Positions 22,955-32,188 of a stretch of 64,000 nt of DNA are shown here, in pieces; within the stretch, counting starts at the first letter, position 1, and each line of letters opens with the position of its first letter. Location of the stretch: the NCBI GenBank assembly GCA_028279425.1, contig JANQNV010000172.1, forward strand, positions 1 to 64,000, written 5' to 3'. Origin of the DNA: Longimicrobiales bacterium. Lineage in GTDB: Bacteria > Gemmatimonadota > Gemmatimonadetes > Longimicrobiales > Gaopeijiaceae. The position numbers and the translations under genes are program-made. The notes under the pieces were generated by a model. That model did no database searches. It had not been told where the DNA came from and saw only the letters and a program-made list of their open reading frames with translations.

Positions 22955-24672
22955 CCCCCGGGTGTTGAAGACGTGATGACTTCGCCGGGAAGCGCCCAGG
23001 TGAGCTCTCCCGCATCGACCACCGCCTGTCCGTTGACGAAGACGTGCTCGATGCCCGAGGGATACGCGTGAGGTTCGAAGAAGGTCGTTCGGTCTTCCAG
23101 CTCGGCGAGGTCGAAGACCACCAGGTCGGCTCGCGACCCTTCGCGGATGTGGCCACGGTCACGGAAGCCCATCAGCAGGGCCGGGAGCGAGGTCATCGAG
23201 CGGACCGCGGCCTCGACGCTCAACACGCCCCGGTCGCGGGCGTACCAGGCGATCTTGCGGGGAAACGTCCCGTAGAATCTCGGGTGGACCGAGCCGCGGT
23301 CGTCGGGGTGGGCGAGGCCGCCGTCCGACGCGGTGGCGACCCACGGCCGCGCTCCGTACCTCTCCACATCGTCATCCGACATCGAGAATCCGCGCAGCCG
23401 GCCGCCCCCGGGCCTTTCGGGGTCTCCGCGCAGCTGCAACTCGAGGGCCGCCTCGATCTCGTTCGTCTGCCAGCGGTGTGCGACATCGGTGAGCGACAGC
23501 CCCACGATCGCGGAGTCCGGGTACTCGAATACCACCACGCGCGACGGCCCCCCTCGGCGGCGGATCTCGTGCACGATGTCTCCGCGGATGCGGTCGGCCG
23601 CCTCGGGGTCTGCCAGATGCTCCCGCAGCATCGTAGCGGGTGACCGTCCGTCTCCCGGTCGTTCGGCCTCCGGGTCGACGAGGGCCCAGCGGGGTATCAG
23701 GACGGTGTTGCCGTCGGATCCCGACGTCGGGTAGGGATACTGGTCGGCCCACACCCGAACCCCCTCCGCCCGAGCCCGCTCGATCAACTGAATCGCGGTC
23801 GTGCTCGAGCCCCAGTAGTGCGCGCCCTTCGCCTTGATGTGAGAGGCGACGACCCGGGCACCCGAACGCCGCCCGATCTCGATGGTCTCCAGGATCGCGT
23901 CGATGAGGGTCGGGGCGCCCGCCGGGTCCTGACTCGGCCAGAACCACATCGGATCGGCCCCCTCGCTGCGTTGATGCGAGATGTAGACCGCGTCGAAGGG
24001 CGTCAGTTCTTCGGCCAGCGCCGCCACCTCGTCGAGGGTGCTCCAGCGGCCCGGATCGTACTCGAGCCCGGCGCTCATGCCGACCGCCCCCTCCTCGAGC
24101 GCCTGGCGCACGAGTGCCCGCATGCGCTCGATCTCTTCCTCGGTGGCGACGCGACGGGTGTCGCGACCCATGGCCTGACGTCGCACTTCGCCGTGTCCGA
24201 CCATCATCGCGACGTTGGCCCCCGTGCCCTGGCGTTCGAGAATGCCACGCTGTTCGGCGATCGGCCACGGCGACCGGCCGTCGTGGTTGACGACCACCGT
24301 CGTCACACCTTGCGCGACGATGTTGGGCATCGCCTTTCGGTGCAGGGAGTCGGTGCGGATCGTCGCCCCACCGATGCGCGCGCTGCCGTCGTCGGCGTGC
24401 GAATGGGCGTCGATGAAGCCCGGCGCCACGATCTTGCCCGTCGCATCGACCTCGCGGCGCGAAGGGGCGCCCTCCAGGCGGCCGACCGCGACGATACGAC
24501 CGTCGCGGACGGCGACGTCGGCCCGAAACCAGGGATTGCCGGTTCCGTCGATCACGCGTCCGCCGGTGATCAGGAGGTCGTACTCGGTCGGAGTCTGCGC
24601 GCTCGATGGGACGGCCACGGCGCAGGTCATGACGACTGCGACGACCGTCACTCGGGTACTGGAGTGCCACAT
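22951..24672 (-). CDS. Secreted D-aminoacylase/amidohydrolase family 3
   Basis: 573 residues. The signal peptide MWHSSTRVTVVAVVMTCAV is cut near PSSAQ. The enzyme domain is an N-acyl-D-amino-acid deacylase-type amidohydrolase. It has the beta-domain YDLLITGGRVIDGTGNPWF, the first metal motif PGFIDAHSHAD, GVTTVVVNHDGRS, GMSAGLEYDPG, the conserved YISHQRSEG and HIKAKGAHYWG metal-ligand segments and ATASDGG near the end. A late GRADLVVFD strand closes the fold. GAGG lies about 8 bases before the ATG. The gene heads the ten-gene minus-strand run and diverges from gpmI. The substrate is probably a D-amino-acid derivative or dipeptide. Confidence 0.88.
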   Translation of the reverse strand: MWHSSTRVTVVAVVMTCAVAVPSSAQTPTEYDLLITGGRVIDGTGNPWFRADVAVRDGRIVAVGRLEGAPSRREVDATGKIVAPGFIDAHSHADDGSARIGGATIRTDSLHRKAMPNIVAQGVTTVVVNHDGRSPWPIAEQRGILERQGTGANVAMMVGHGEVRRQAMGRDTRRVATEEEIERMRALVRQALEEGAVGMSAGLEYDPGRWSTLDEVAALAEELTPFDAVYISHQRSEGADPMWFWPSQDPAGAPTLIDAILETIEIGRRSGARVVASHIKAKGAHYWGSSTTAIQLIERARAEGVRVWADQYPYPTSGSDGNTVLIPRWALVDPEAERPGDGRSPATMLREHLADPEAADRIRGDIVHEIRRRGGPSRVVVFEYPDSAIVGLSLTDVAHRWQTNEIEAALELQLRGDPERPGGGRLRGFSMSDDDVERYGARPWVATASDGGLAHPDDRGSVHPRFYGTFPRKIAWYARDRGVLSVEAAVRSMTSLPALLMGFRDRGHIREGSRADLVVFDLAELEDRTTFFEPHAYPSGIEHVFVNGQAVVDAGELTWALPGEVITSSTPGG

Positions 24673-24778
24673 GGGCGCCTCGGAGGGTCGGGGGTCGCGG
24701 GGTGCTGCGTTTCGGTTGAAGCGAGGGTACTCCGGGGGGCGGGAGGGGAGCAACCAGTTCGGAGGGGGCTGCATCGGT

Positions 24779-24806
24779 TTGAGCCGGCGACGCGGCCGAT
24801 TAGATT
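24779..24806 (+). promoter_or_regulatory. Predicted sigma-70-type promoter of gpmI
   Basis: TTGAGC (24779-24784), a 16-bp spacer and TAGATT (24801-24806) lie in the 174-bp gap between the divergent amidohydrolase and gpmI. The -10 hexamer ends about 40 bp before the gpmI ATG. It is one of the few AT-richer spots in the gap. No experiment supports it. Confidence 0.4.
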
Positions 24807-24846
24807 CCGGCCCCTCGAAGGAGTCCCTCGGTCCGGAGCACCGGAG

Positions 24847-26385
24847 ATGTCGAAGGTTTTGCTGGTCATTCTCGACGGGTGGGGGCACTCCGATTTCGGG
24901 GATCCTCCCGATCCGGGCAACGCGGTCGAGCAGGCGAGTGTGCCGCGGTTCCGAGCGCTCCTCGACGCGCACCCGAGCACGCGCCTCGCCTGTTCCGGTT
25001 CCGACGTCGGACTCCCCGAGGGCCTGATGGGCAACTCCGAGGTCGGGCACCTGAACCTCGGCGCCGGGCGCATCGTCTTCCAGGACATCGCGCGCATCGA
25101 TCGCGCGATCGACGACGGCACGTTTTCCGAGGCGCTCGACCTGCCCGGGCTGATGGTGCGGCTGCGGGAGCGCGAAGGAACGCTGCACCTGATCGGTCTC
25201 GTATCGGACGGTGGCGTGCACAGTCACATTCGCCACTTCGAGGCGGTGTTCAACCGGCTTCCGCGAGACCTCCCGGTGCACGTGCACTGCATCACGGACG
25301 GGCGTGATACGTCGCCCACCGGAGGCGCCGACTTCGTCGAGCGGATCGCGACGCGATGTGCCCCGGCGCCGGGGTGGCGGATCGCGACGGTGATGGGGCG
25401 CTATTGGGCCATGGATCGCGACAAGCGATGGGATCGCACCGCCAAGGCGTGGCGCGCCATCGCCCTGGGGGAGGCCGACGCGGTGGCCGACGACGCGTCA
25501 TTTCTGCGCGACCGCTATCGGATGCAAGAGACCGACGAGTTCATCGAACCCACACTCTTGCTGGGGGCCGGGGAGGCGGGTATCGGACCCGACGACGCCG
25601 TGGTGTTGATGAACTTCCGGGCCGACCGGATGCGCCAGCTCGGTGCGGCGCTCCTCGCCCCCGACTTCGATGCGTTCCCGCGCCGGGTGGGGCCGGTGCG
25701 CGACGCCGTCACGATGACGCGGTACGTCGACGGACTGCCCGCGCGCGTGGCCTTCGTCCGAGAAGACATCCGCCGCGGCCTGGGCGAGACCGTCGCGGCT
25801 GCGGGTCGCTCGCAGCTGCGGGTGGCCGAGACCGAGAAGTACGCACACGTCACCTACTTCTTCAACGGGGGCGACGAGACCCCGAACGAGGGCGAGGCCC
25901 GGTCTCTCGTGCCCTCGCCCAAGGTGGCCACCTACGACCTGAAGCCCGAGATGAGTGCGCCCGAGGTCGCGGCGGCCGTGTTGGAGGGGCTCGAAGGGGG
26001 GGAGGCCTCCTTCATCCTCGTCAACTTCGCAAACCCCGACATGGTGGGGCATACCGGAGTCATCCCGGCGGCTGTGCGCGCGGTCGAAACGGTCGATGGA
26101 CTGCTGGGCCGTCTGCTCGACCGGATCGCGGAGTCCGACGACTGGGTCGCCCTGGTGACCGCCGACCACGGCAACTGCGAAAAGATGCTCACCGAAGACG
26201 GGCGACCCCACACCGCGCACACCACCGAGCCGGTCGACTTCGTCGTCTTCGACCCCTCGGGCGGGACGCGCGTGCTCCGGGAGGGGGGACGACTGGCCGA
26301 CGTGGCACCCACGGTACTGGACTTCATGGGCATCGAGGTGCCCCGGGAGATGACCGGGACGACGCTCGTGCACCGCAGTGAGTGA
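24847..26385 (+). CDS. gpmI: 2,3-bisphosphoglycerate-independent phosphoglycerate mutase
   Basis: 512 residues, the full family length. It interconverts 3- and 2-phosphoglycerate in glycolysis. The metal-binding N-terminus is LLVILDGWG (Asp10), and the phosphoserine is Ser64 in MGNSEVGH. The phosphoglycerate-binding ITDGRDTSP and MGRYWAMDRDKRW segments and the C-terminal metal ligands NFANPDMVGHTG, TADHGNCE and HTAHTTEPV are intact. GGAG elements lie just before the ATG. The stop overlaps the GTG start of the downstream TPR gene by 8 bp, so the four genes to 29867 form an operon. Confidence 0.97.
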   Translation: MSKVLLVILDGWGHSDFGDPPDPGNAVEQASVPRFRALLDAHPSTRLACSGSDVGLPEGLMGNSEVGHLNLGAGRIVFQDIARIDRAIDDGTFSEALDLPGLMVRLREREGTLHLIGLVSDGGVHSHIRHFEAVFNRLPRDLPVHVHCITDGRDTSPTGGADFVERIATRCAPAPGWRIATVMGRYWAMDRDKRWDRTAKAWRAIALGEADAVADDASFLRDRYRMQETDEFIEPTLLLGAGEAGIGPDDAVVLMNFRADRMRQLGAALLAPDFDAFPRRVGPVRDAVTMTRYVDGLPARVAFVREDIRRGLGETVAAAGRSQLRVAETEKYAHVTYFFNGGDETPNEGEARSLVPSPKVATYDLKPEMSAPEVAAAVLEGLEGGEASFILVNFANPDMVGHTGVIPAAVRAVETVDGLLGRLLDRIAESDDWVALVTADHGNCEKMLTEDGRPHTAHTTEPVDFVVFDPSGGTRVLREGGRLADVAPTVLDFMGIEVPREMTGTTLVHRSE

Positions 26386-27223
26386 CGATCCCGGAGTCCT
26401 CGACGAGGCCCTCGGCCTCGCCGACGAGGGAGATTGGCAGGGAGCGGCCGACCTTCTGCGCGAGGAGTTGTCGGGAGAGGCCTCGCCGAGTGCCGCCGTC
26501 CTCTGCTGGCTGGGTGTGGCAGAACGTGAACTGGGGCTCTCGGGAATCGCCTACGAGCGGTTCAAACAGGCGCTCGCGCTCGACCCGCAGGACCCCTTCA
26601 TCCTTGCGACCGCCGGCAACGCCATCGCGCAGTTCGACGACCCCGATGCCGAGTCGGCGCTGCGCGCAGCCGCGATGCTGGGACGGGACCTGCCGCTGGC
26701 TCGATGGATGTACGGCGCCTACCTGACACGAGAGGGTATGCTGACGGAGGCGAGGGTGGAGTTGGATGCCGCGCTCGAGCTGGACCGGGAAGACGCCATG
26801 ATCCGGTACGAATCGGGGGTGTGGCATCTCGTGTCGGGAGACCGTTCGCAGGGGATTACGGAGCTGTTCCGGGCCCTCGAGTTGGATCCGCACGACGGCT
26901 GGATTCGCGTGGTGCTCGGCCTCGCGCTGGTGGCGGCCGACCGGATCGACGAAGCCGTGACCGAACTCGACGCGGGTGCTCGCCTGCGCGACGACGACGT
27001 GGAGGCCCAGCTCCTCGCCGCGCTGTCGCTCGCCGCCGAAGGACACGAAGACCGCGCGTGGGAGATGCTCGAGCGCGGCCGGCTCCGCGCCGAAGGCACG
27101 GATACCCTCATGGTACACGAAGTGGAGGACCGCATGAACGATACCCCCGCGGCCGCGCTACGGCTGCTCGATACGACGCTCGCCCCCTCCGCGCTGCGCG
27201 AGCGCCTCGCGACGCGGCCATGA
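26378..27223 (+). CDS. Tetratricopeptide repeat protein
   Basis: 281 residues without a signal peptide. Four to six TPR units are visible as paired helices, for example AAVLCWLGVAERELGLSGIA, YERFKQALALDPQDPFI, ARWMYGAYLTREGMLTEA and LDREDAMIRYESGVWHLVSG. The start is GTG 26378, which overlaps the gpmI stop. Its own stop overlaps the next gene as ATGA. It is likely a cytoplasmic scaffold or adaptor. The partner is not known, but cotranscription with the M16 pair suggests a shared process. Confidence 0.8.
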   Translation: MSDDPGVLDEALGLADEGDWQGAADLLREELSGEASPSAAVLCWLGVAERELGLSGIAYERFKQALALDPQDPFILATAGNAIAQFDDPDAESALRAAAMLGRDLPLARWMYGAYLTREGMLTEARVELDAALELDREDAMIRYESGVWHLVSGDRSQGITELFRALELDPHDGWIRVVLGLALVAADRIDEAVTELDAGARLRDDDVEAQLLAALSLAAEGHEDRAWEMLERGRLRAEGTDTLMVHEVEDRMNDTPAAALRLLDTTLAPSALRERLATRP

Positions 27224-28512
27224 GGGGCCGGCACCGACATCTCGGCTTTCCGATCGAGCGTACGACCCTCCAGAACGGCCTGCGGGTCGTCGCCGCCCCG
27301 GATCCCTCGTTCCCCGTGGTGGCGATCAACCTCTGGTACGACGTCGGCTCCAAGGACGAACGCCCAGGTCGGTCGGGATTCGCGCACCTGTTCGAACACA
27401 TGATGTTCCAGGGGTCGGCCAACGTCGACAAGAACGGCCACTTCGAGCACGTCGAGCGGGCGGGGGGATCCGTGAACGGCTCGACCTGGTTCGACCGGAC
27501 CAACTACTACGAGACGCTCCCTTCGCACCACCTCGACCTCGGTCTCTGGCTCGAGTCGGACCGCATGGGGTTCATGCTCGAGGCCATGACCCAGGACAAG
27601 CTCGACAACCAGCGCGACGTCGTGAAGAACGAGAAGCGACAGCGCTACGACAACCAGCCGTACGGCGATTGGGACGAGCACTTGCAGGCGCTGGTGTGGC
27701 CCGAGGATCATCCGTACCACCACACCGTCATCGGCTCGATGGAAGACCTCGATGCGGCATCGCTCGACGATGTGGCCGAGTTCTTCCGCACCTACTACCT
27801 GCCCAACAACGCCGTACTCACGGTGGCGGGAGACGCCGAGCCCGAGCGGGTGTTCGAGTCTGCCGAGCGTTGGTTCGGCGGCCTGCCCCCCGGAGCCGAG
27901 CCGCCGCCGATACCGGGGGTGACCCACGTCGCACCCGTGCTCGGTGAGACCCGTCGGGTGGAGCTCGTTCGCGACGTGCCCCTGCCTCGCCTCATGATGG
28001 CGCTTCGCATCCCACCCTTCACCGATCCTCGCTTCGACGCGATCGATCTCGCGACACAGATCCTGGGTCAGGGCAAGGGCTCCCGGCTCTACCGCTCGCT
28101 GGTGCGCGAGCAGCGGATCGCTCGAAGTGTGGCGACCTTCGCCTTCCCGCTGGTGGCGGGCGGGTCGATGATGGTCGCCTTCGCGACCGGCTTCCCCGGG
28201 GGCGACCTGGCGCGACTCGAAGCGGCCCTCGGAGCCGAGTTGGAGGGGATGGTCGATGTGTCCGATGCGGAGGTCGAGCGCGGCCGCACGCTCGCCGAGG
28301 CTCGCGAGGTGCGAGGGCTCGAGTCGATGGCGCATCGGGCCGATCAGCTCTCGATGTACACGACGATCTTCGACGCCCCGGAGCGGCTCAACGACACCGT
28401 AGCCCGGATTCGGGCCGTCCGGACCGACGACGTGCGTGATGCGGCGAGAACGTTCTTCGGTGCAGACAACCGGGCCGTCGTCGCCTATCGCCCCGAGGGA
28501 GATCGTCGATGA
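27220..28512 (+). CDS. M16 family zinc peptidase, catalytic subunit
   Basis: 430 residues, with the inverted zinc motif HLFEHMMF (HxxEH) near residue 60 and the downstream Glu region NQRDVVKNEKRQR. The fold resembles bacterial insulinase/mitochondrial-processing-peptidase beta-type M16B enzymes: N-terminal catalytic half, GDAEPERVFESAERWFGGLP linker strand, and a C-terminal half with ILGQGKGSRLYRSLV. No signal peptide is present. It overlaps the TPR gene as ATGA and the second M16 subunit in the same way. It would cleave short peptides inside a heterodimer chamber. Confidence 0.92.
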   Translation: MRGRHRHLGFPIERTTLQNGLRVVAAPDPSFPVVAINLWYDVGSKDERPGRSGFAHLFEHMMFQGSANVDKNGHFEHVERAGGSVNGSTWFDRTNYYETLPSHHLDLGLWLESDRMGFMLEAMTQDKLDNQRDVVKNEKRQRYDNQPYGDWDEHLQALVWPEDHPYHHTVIGSMEDLDAASLDDVAEFFRTYYLPNNAVLTVAGDAEPERVFESAERWFGGLPPGAEPPPIPGVTHVAPVLGETRRVELVRDVPLPRLMMALRIPPFTDPRFDAIDLATQILGQGKGSRLYRSLVREQRIARSVATFAFPLVAGGSMMVAFATGFPGGDLARLEAALGAELEGMVDVSDAEVERGRTLAEAREVRGLESMAHRADQLSMYTTIFDAPERLNDTVARIRAVRTDDVRDAARTFFGADNRAVVAYRPEGDRR

Positions 28513-29867
28513 CGGCGCCTGACCGCACACGTCCCCCGGCACCGGGTCCGATCCGTCCCTTCGACGTGCCCCCGATCGTGCGGCGACGCCTCGCCGGGGC
28601 CCTGCCCGTTCAGATCGTGCCGATGCCCCGGCTGCCCGTGGTGTCGGCGGCCTTCGTCTTGCGCGGCGCCGGCGAAACGGCGGTGTCGCCCGAGCAGGCG
28701 GGCCTGGCCTCACTCACCTCCGCCGCTATCGAGGGAGGGACGCGGCGGCGGAGCGGGACGGCGCTGGCCGAAGCGCTCGAGGCCGTCGGGGCCGACGTCT
28801 CGGTCCGGACCGGCTGGGACAGCACCATGGCGTCGATTTCGTGTCTCACCGATCGCTGGGCGGAAGGCCTCGACCTCCTTGCCGAGATGGTGCTGGCCCC
28901 CTCGTTTCCCGACGCCGAGGTCGATCGCGTACGGGAGCAGGCGCTGGCTGGAATCCAGCAGCGCGCGAAGGACCCCGCTGCGCTCGCAGCGGATCGCTCC
29001 GTCGGCCTGTTCTACGCCGAGGGGGAGCCGTACGGACGCGGCGTTCAGGGGACCGAGGCCACGGTGCAGTCCTTCGAGCGGGCCGACCTCGCGCGATTCG
29101 CCGAGCGGGCCTACCGCCCGGAAGGAAGCGGTCTGGTGGTGGTCGGCGACGTGTCGCCCGACGAGGTGCTGCGCGTGCTCGAGGGTCTGCTCGCCGGCTG
29201 GGCGGGTGCGGCGCCGGTGCCGGACGCCCCCGAGGGCCACGCCCGATTCGGCCATCGCTCGGTACATGTGATTCATCGACCGGGTGCGGTCCAGAGCGAA
29301 CTGCGACTGGGGCATCCGGGTGTCCCTCGCACCGTCGCCGACTACCCCGCGCTCGTCGTGGCCAATGCGGTACTCGGGGGGACGTTCGGGTCGCGCCTGA
29401 ACATGAATCTCCGCGAGGCGAAGGGGTACACGTACGGGGTTCGTTCGAGCTTCGCCTTCCGCCGTGGCCCGGGGCCGTTCACCGTGTCGACGGCTGTCGA
29501 CACCGATGTCACCGCCGACGCCATCGGCGAGGCGCTCGGCGAGATCGACCGCTACCTGGCCAACGGTCCGACCCCGGACGAAGTGCGTACCACTCGCGAC
29601 TACATCGCCGGCGTGTTTCCTCTTCGTCTCGAGACGACCGGTCGAGTGGCGGGTCGTGTGGCCGAGCTGATGATCTACGGACTGTCGGACGACGCGTGGG
29701 TGCGCTACCGCGACGACATTCGGTCGGTCGAAGTCGAGGCCGCCCACCGAGCCATTCGCGCGCACGTGTCGCCCGACCGGATCACCGCGGTCGTGGTCGG
29801 CGACGCGGAGGCCGTGACCCCCGGCCTCGAGGCGCTCGATCTGGGGCCGGTGACCGTCCACGAATAG
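28509..29867 (+). CDS. M16 family peptidase-like, inactive subunit
   Basis: 452 residues, homologous in fold to the M16 partner but without the HxxEH motif. The corresponding segment reads AGLASLTSAAIEGG. The C-terminal R/Y substrate-binding segment is retained in NMNLREAKGYTYGVRSSF, which is typical of the alpha-type subunit of M16B heterodimers. The gene starts inside the end of the catalytic-subunit gene. A 114-bp gap with a weak stem-loop (29935-29951) follows before the NUDIX gene. Confidence 0.9.
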   Translation: MTAPDRTRPPAPGPIRPFDVPPIVRRRLAGALPVQIVPMPRLPVVSAAFVLRGAGETAVSPEQAGLASLTSAAIEGGTRRRSGTALAEALEAVGADVSVRTGWDSTMASISCLTDRWAEGLDLLAEMVLAPSFPDAEVDRVREQALAGIQQRAKDPAALAADRSVGLFYAEGEPYGRGVQGTEATVQSFERADLARFAERAYRPEGSGLVVVGDVSPDEVLRVLEGLLAGWAGAAPVPDAPEGHARFGHRSVHVIHRPGAVQSELRLGHPGVPRTVADYPALVVANAVLGGTFGSRLNMNLREAKGYTYGVRSSFAFRRGPGPFTVSTAVDTDVTADAIGEALGEIDRYLANGPTPDEVRTTRDYIAGVFPLRLETTGRVAGRVAELMIYGLSDDAWVRYRDDIRSVEVEAAHRAIRAHVSPDRITAVVVGDAEAVTPGLEALDLGPVTVHE

Positions 29868-29980
29868 AGCGGCGCTTCCACGGGGTCGCCGTGGTCGTGC
29901 AACGCTCGGGCGGGGCGGCCGTATCCAAGCGGGAGTCGGGTGTCGCCCGACGAGCGGGATTCCGAGCAGAGAGGTCGTCG

Positions 29981-30580
29981 ATGAGCAGCGTCGCGGATGC
30001 GGGTCGGGTCAAGCGGGTGCCGGTCTACAGGGGCCGGATCGTCGACCTCTCGGTGGACACCGTGCGGTTTCCCGATGGGTCGGTCGGCGACCTGGAGTTC
30101 ATCGCCCATGCCGGGGCGTCGTGCGTGCTCCCGGTGCTGGGCAGCATCGACGAACCGGACCCCGACGTCGTGCTGCTGAAGCAGTATCGCTACGCCGCGG
30201 GAGGGGTCATGTGGGAGGTCCCAGCCGGTATGCCGGACCGACCCGGCGAGCCCTGGGACGAGTGCGCGCGTAGAGAACTCGAAGAGGAGACCGGCTGGAA
30301 GGCGGGAACTCTGCGGCCGTTGACCCGGATTCATACGACACCGGGATTCACCGACGAAGTCATCCGTCTCTGGGTCGCCTCCGAACTCGTCGAAGGGACG
30401 GGGCAGCTCGACGACGACGAGTTCGTCGAAGTGGTGCAGATGCCCATGTCGCGAGCCGTCGAGATGGTGCGAGACGGGACGATCACCGACTGCAAGAGCA
30501 TCGCGACGCTGCTGTACGCGGCGCATTTCGTGATCGGTCCCGACGCGGCGGCGCGCCGGGATGGCAGCGGCCCGCCATAA
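29981..30580 (+). CDS. NUDIX hydrolase, ADP-ribose pyrophosphatase-like
   Basis: 199 residues. The NUDIX box REL-EEETGW is preceded by GEPWDECAR, giving the RExxxEExGx core. One extra residue sits between the first Gly (GMPDRPGE) and the next conserved Glu compared with the strict 23-residue spacing. Strands VVLLKQYRYAAGG and MWEVPAGM match ADP-ribose pyrophosphatase-type enzymes. AGAGAGG lies about seven bases before ATG 29981. The likely substrate is ADP-ribose or a related nucleoside-diphosphate sugar. Confidence 0.85.
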   Translation: MSSVADAGRVKRVPVYRGRIVDLSVDTVRFPDGSVGDLEFIAHAGASCVLPVLGSIDEPDPDVVLLKQYRYAAGGVMWEVPAGMPDRPGEPWDECARRELEEETGWKAGTLRPLTRIHTTPGFTDEVIRLWVASELVEGTGQLDDDEFVEVVQMPMSRAVEMVRDGTITDCKSIATLLYAAHFVIGPDAAARRDGSGPP

Positions 30581-30627
30581 GGGCGGAGGGAAGAGCAGCA
30601 GCGCAGATCGGGGCGTGTCGCAGCAGT

Positions 30628-30643
30628 GTCCTCCGTAGAGGAC
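30628..30643. terminator. Stem-loop after the NUDIX gene
   Basis: Perfect 6-bp inverted repeat GTCCTC/GAGGAC with a CGTA loop, 47 bp after the NUDIX stop and 157 bp before the sigma gene. There is no T tract. A second 6-bp dyad (CTCCGG/CCGGAG, 30734-30750) lies closer to the sigma start and may instead be a leader structure. Confidence 0.3.
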
Positions 30644-30799
30644 GAACAGCGATCGGGCGCATGGTTGAGCGGCCACATCGCACATGGCACGGAAGCTGCA
30701 CTCCCGGTCGTCGTGTCGGCATGCAGGACACGCCTCCGGACCGACCGGAGACGAACATCGGGATCAGCCGGCGGATCCCTCCTCAAGGAGAGGTGGAAC

Positions 30800-31456
30800 A
30801 TGGGTGCTAAGGCGACGAACAGACCTCTGACGGACCATGCGGCCCGCGAGGGTGGCGCCGTACAGCATCGCAAGCATCTGAGGGAGATGGGCGACAGCCA
30901 GGTCGTCCAGTCGTTCCTCGACGGCGACCAGCGGGCCTTCGGTGAGTTGGTGCGGCGCTACGACAGCCGGCTCCTCAACTTCGTCTACCGTACGGTGGGC
31001 GACCGCGAACGCGCGCAGGACCTCGTCCAGGAGACCTTCGTCCGGGTCTACCGGCACATGGAGCGCTTCGACCAGACGAAGAAATTCTCCACCTGGATCT
31101 ACACCATCGCCAGCAACCTCGCGAAGAACGAGCTCCGCAATCGGTCGCGAAACCCGTTGGTGCTGTTCCAGGCGATCAAGCAGAACTGGGACGCCGACCA
31201 CCGCCCTCTCGAGTGGGAAGACACGCAGTACAAGCCGGACGATCTCTTCCGGAAGCGCCACCTCAAGGAGAAGGTCGACGAGGCGGTGGCCCAGCTACCG
31301 GAGCACCATCGCATCGTCTTCGTGCTCCGCGAACTGCAGGGGAAGACCTACGAGGAGATCTCGGAGATCACCGGGGTCAACCTCGGCACGGTGAAGAGTC
31401 GGCTCAATCGGGCGCGGAACAACTTCGCCCAGATCATCGCCCCGATGATCGGCTGA
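30800..31456 (+). CDS. ECF RNA polymerase sigma factor, RpoE-like
   Basis: 218 residues with a basic N-terminal extension. Region 2 runs from AFGELVRRYDSRLLNFVYR through AQDLVQETFVRVYRHMERF to FSTWIYTIASNLAKNELR. Region 4 runs from VAQLPEHHRIVFVLRELQG through TYEEISEITGVNLGTVKSRL. This is a standard extracytoplasmic-function sigma close to the RpoE/SigW type. AAGGAGAGG lies just before the ATG. The next gene encodes a membrane zinc-finger anti-sigma candidate, so regulated release from the membrane is expected. Confidence 0.94.
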   Translation: MGAKATNRPLTDHAAREGGAVQHRKHLREMGDSQVVQSFLDGDQRAFGELVRRYDSRLLNFVYRTVGDRERAQDLVQETFVRVYRHMERFDQTKKFSTWIYTIASNLAKNELRNRSRNPLVLFQAIKQNWDADHRPLEWEDTQYKPDDLFRKRHLKEKVDEAVAQLPEHHRIVFVLRELQGKTYEEISEITGVNLGTVKSRLNRARNNFAQIIAPMIG

Positions 31457-31613
31457 TCCGGGGTCGAAGGTGCACGAGGCAGGACACGGGGTCCCGGGCC
31501 GGATGGTCCGGGACCCCGCTGCGTTCGGAGACCAGGTGGGCCTCTGCTCCGGGTGGAGTCTCCCGGCCTTCCGAGGGCGGGAACCCGACTCGGAGGGGGC
31601 TGTACAAAGAACC

Positions 31614-32180
31614 ATGGACTGCGATTGCAAGGACTTCATCCGGCATTTCTCCGACCACATCGACGGCACCGGGTCTCCCGAGATTCGCCGGGCCGCGGCC
31701 GCGCATCGAGATGCGTGTCCGAAGTGTCGTCGGTATGAGGAGGTCTACCTCCAGGGCCGGAATTTCCTGACGTCCGCGATCGACGAGGTCTCGGTCGACG
31801 AGAACTTCCACTCCCGGCTGCAGCACCGATTGTTTCATGTCGACGACGAGCGCGCCCTCGCGCGGTCCACCGCCGGATTCAACCCGTCGGCGATGGTGCT
31901 CGGCGCGGTCGCGATGGTAGGGGTGCTCATGGGGATTCCGCTGCTGTTCGAGCCCGATCCGGAGGTCGAGCTGTCGCCGATCGTCGTGAGTGTGCCCGCG
32001 AGTCGTCCGCTCGGTTTGCGCATGCCGCTTCCCTCCCTCATGCCGGCGTCCCTGTCACCTGCGGCGCTGGAGCTCGACGGGGATGATCTCTGGCGCCAGT
32101 CGGCTGCCCTCTTCTACGACTACGCGCCTGCCCGGGCGAGGTACCGCGATGCGGCGGGGACTCGTCTCGGGCTTCAGTAG
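31614..32180 (+). CDS. Anti-sigma factor with zinc-finger domain
   Basis: 188 residues. The N-terminal MDCDCKDFIRHFSDHIDG plus HRDACPKCRRY contains the H-x3-C-x2-C zinc-anti-sigma (ZAS) core. A single TM helix (AMVLGAVAMVGVLMGIPLLF) separates a cytoplasmic N-terminal domain from a short outside tail. It lies directly downstream of the RpoE-like sigma, the usual partner arrangement. GGAGGGGG is 14 bases before the ATG, a little long. It should hold the sigma at the membrane until signal-dependent cleavage. Confidence 0.8.
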   Translation: MDCDCKDFIRHFSDHIDGTGSPEIRRAAAAHRDACPKCRRYEEVYLQGRNFLTSAIDEVSVDENFHSRLQHRLFHVDDERALARSTAGFNPSAMVLGAVAMVGVLMGIPLLFEPDPEVELSPIVVSVPASRPLGLRMPLPSLMPASLSPAALELDGDDLWRQSAALFYDYAPARARYRDAAGTRLGLQ

Positions 32181-32188
32181 GTAGGGGG

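Noticed and set aside
29935-29951. 6-bp stem GTCGGG/CCCGAC before the NUDIX gene
   Set aside because: Too short, no T tract, and common by chance in this GC-rich sequence.
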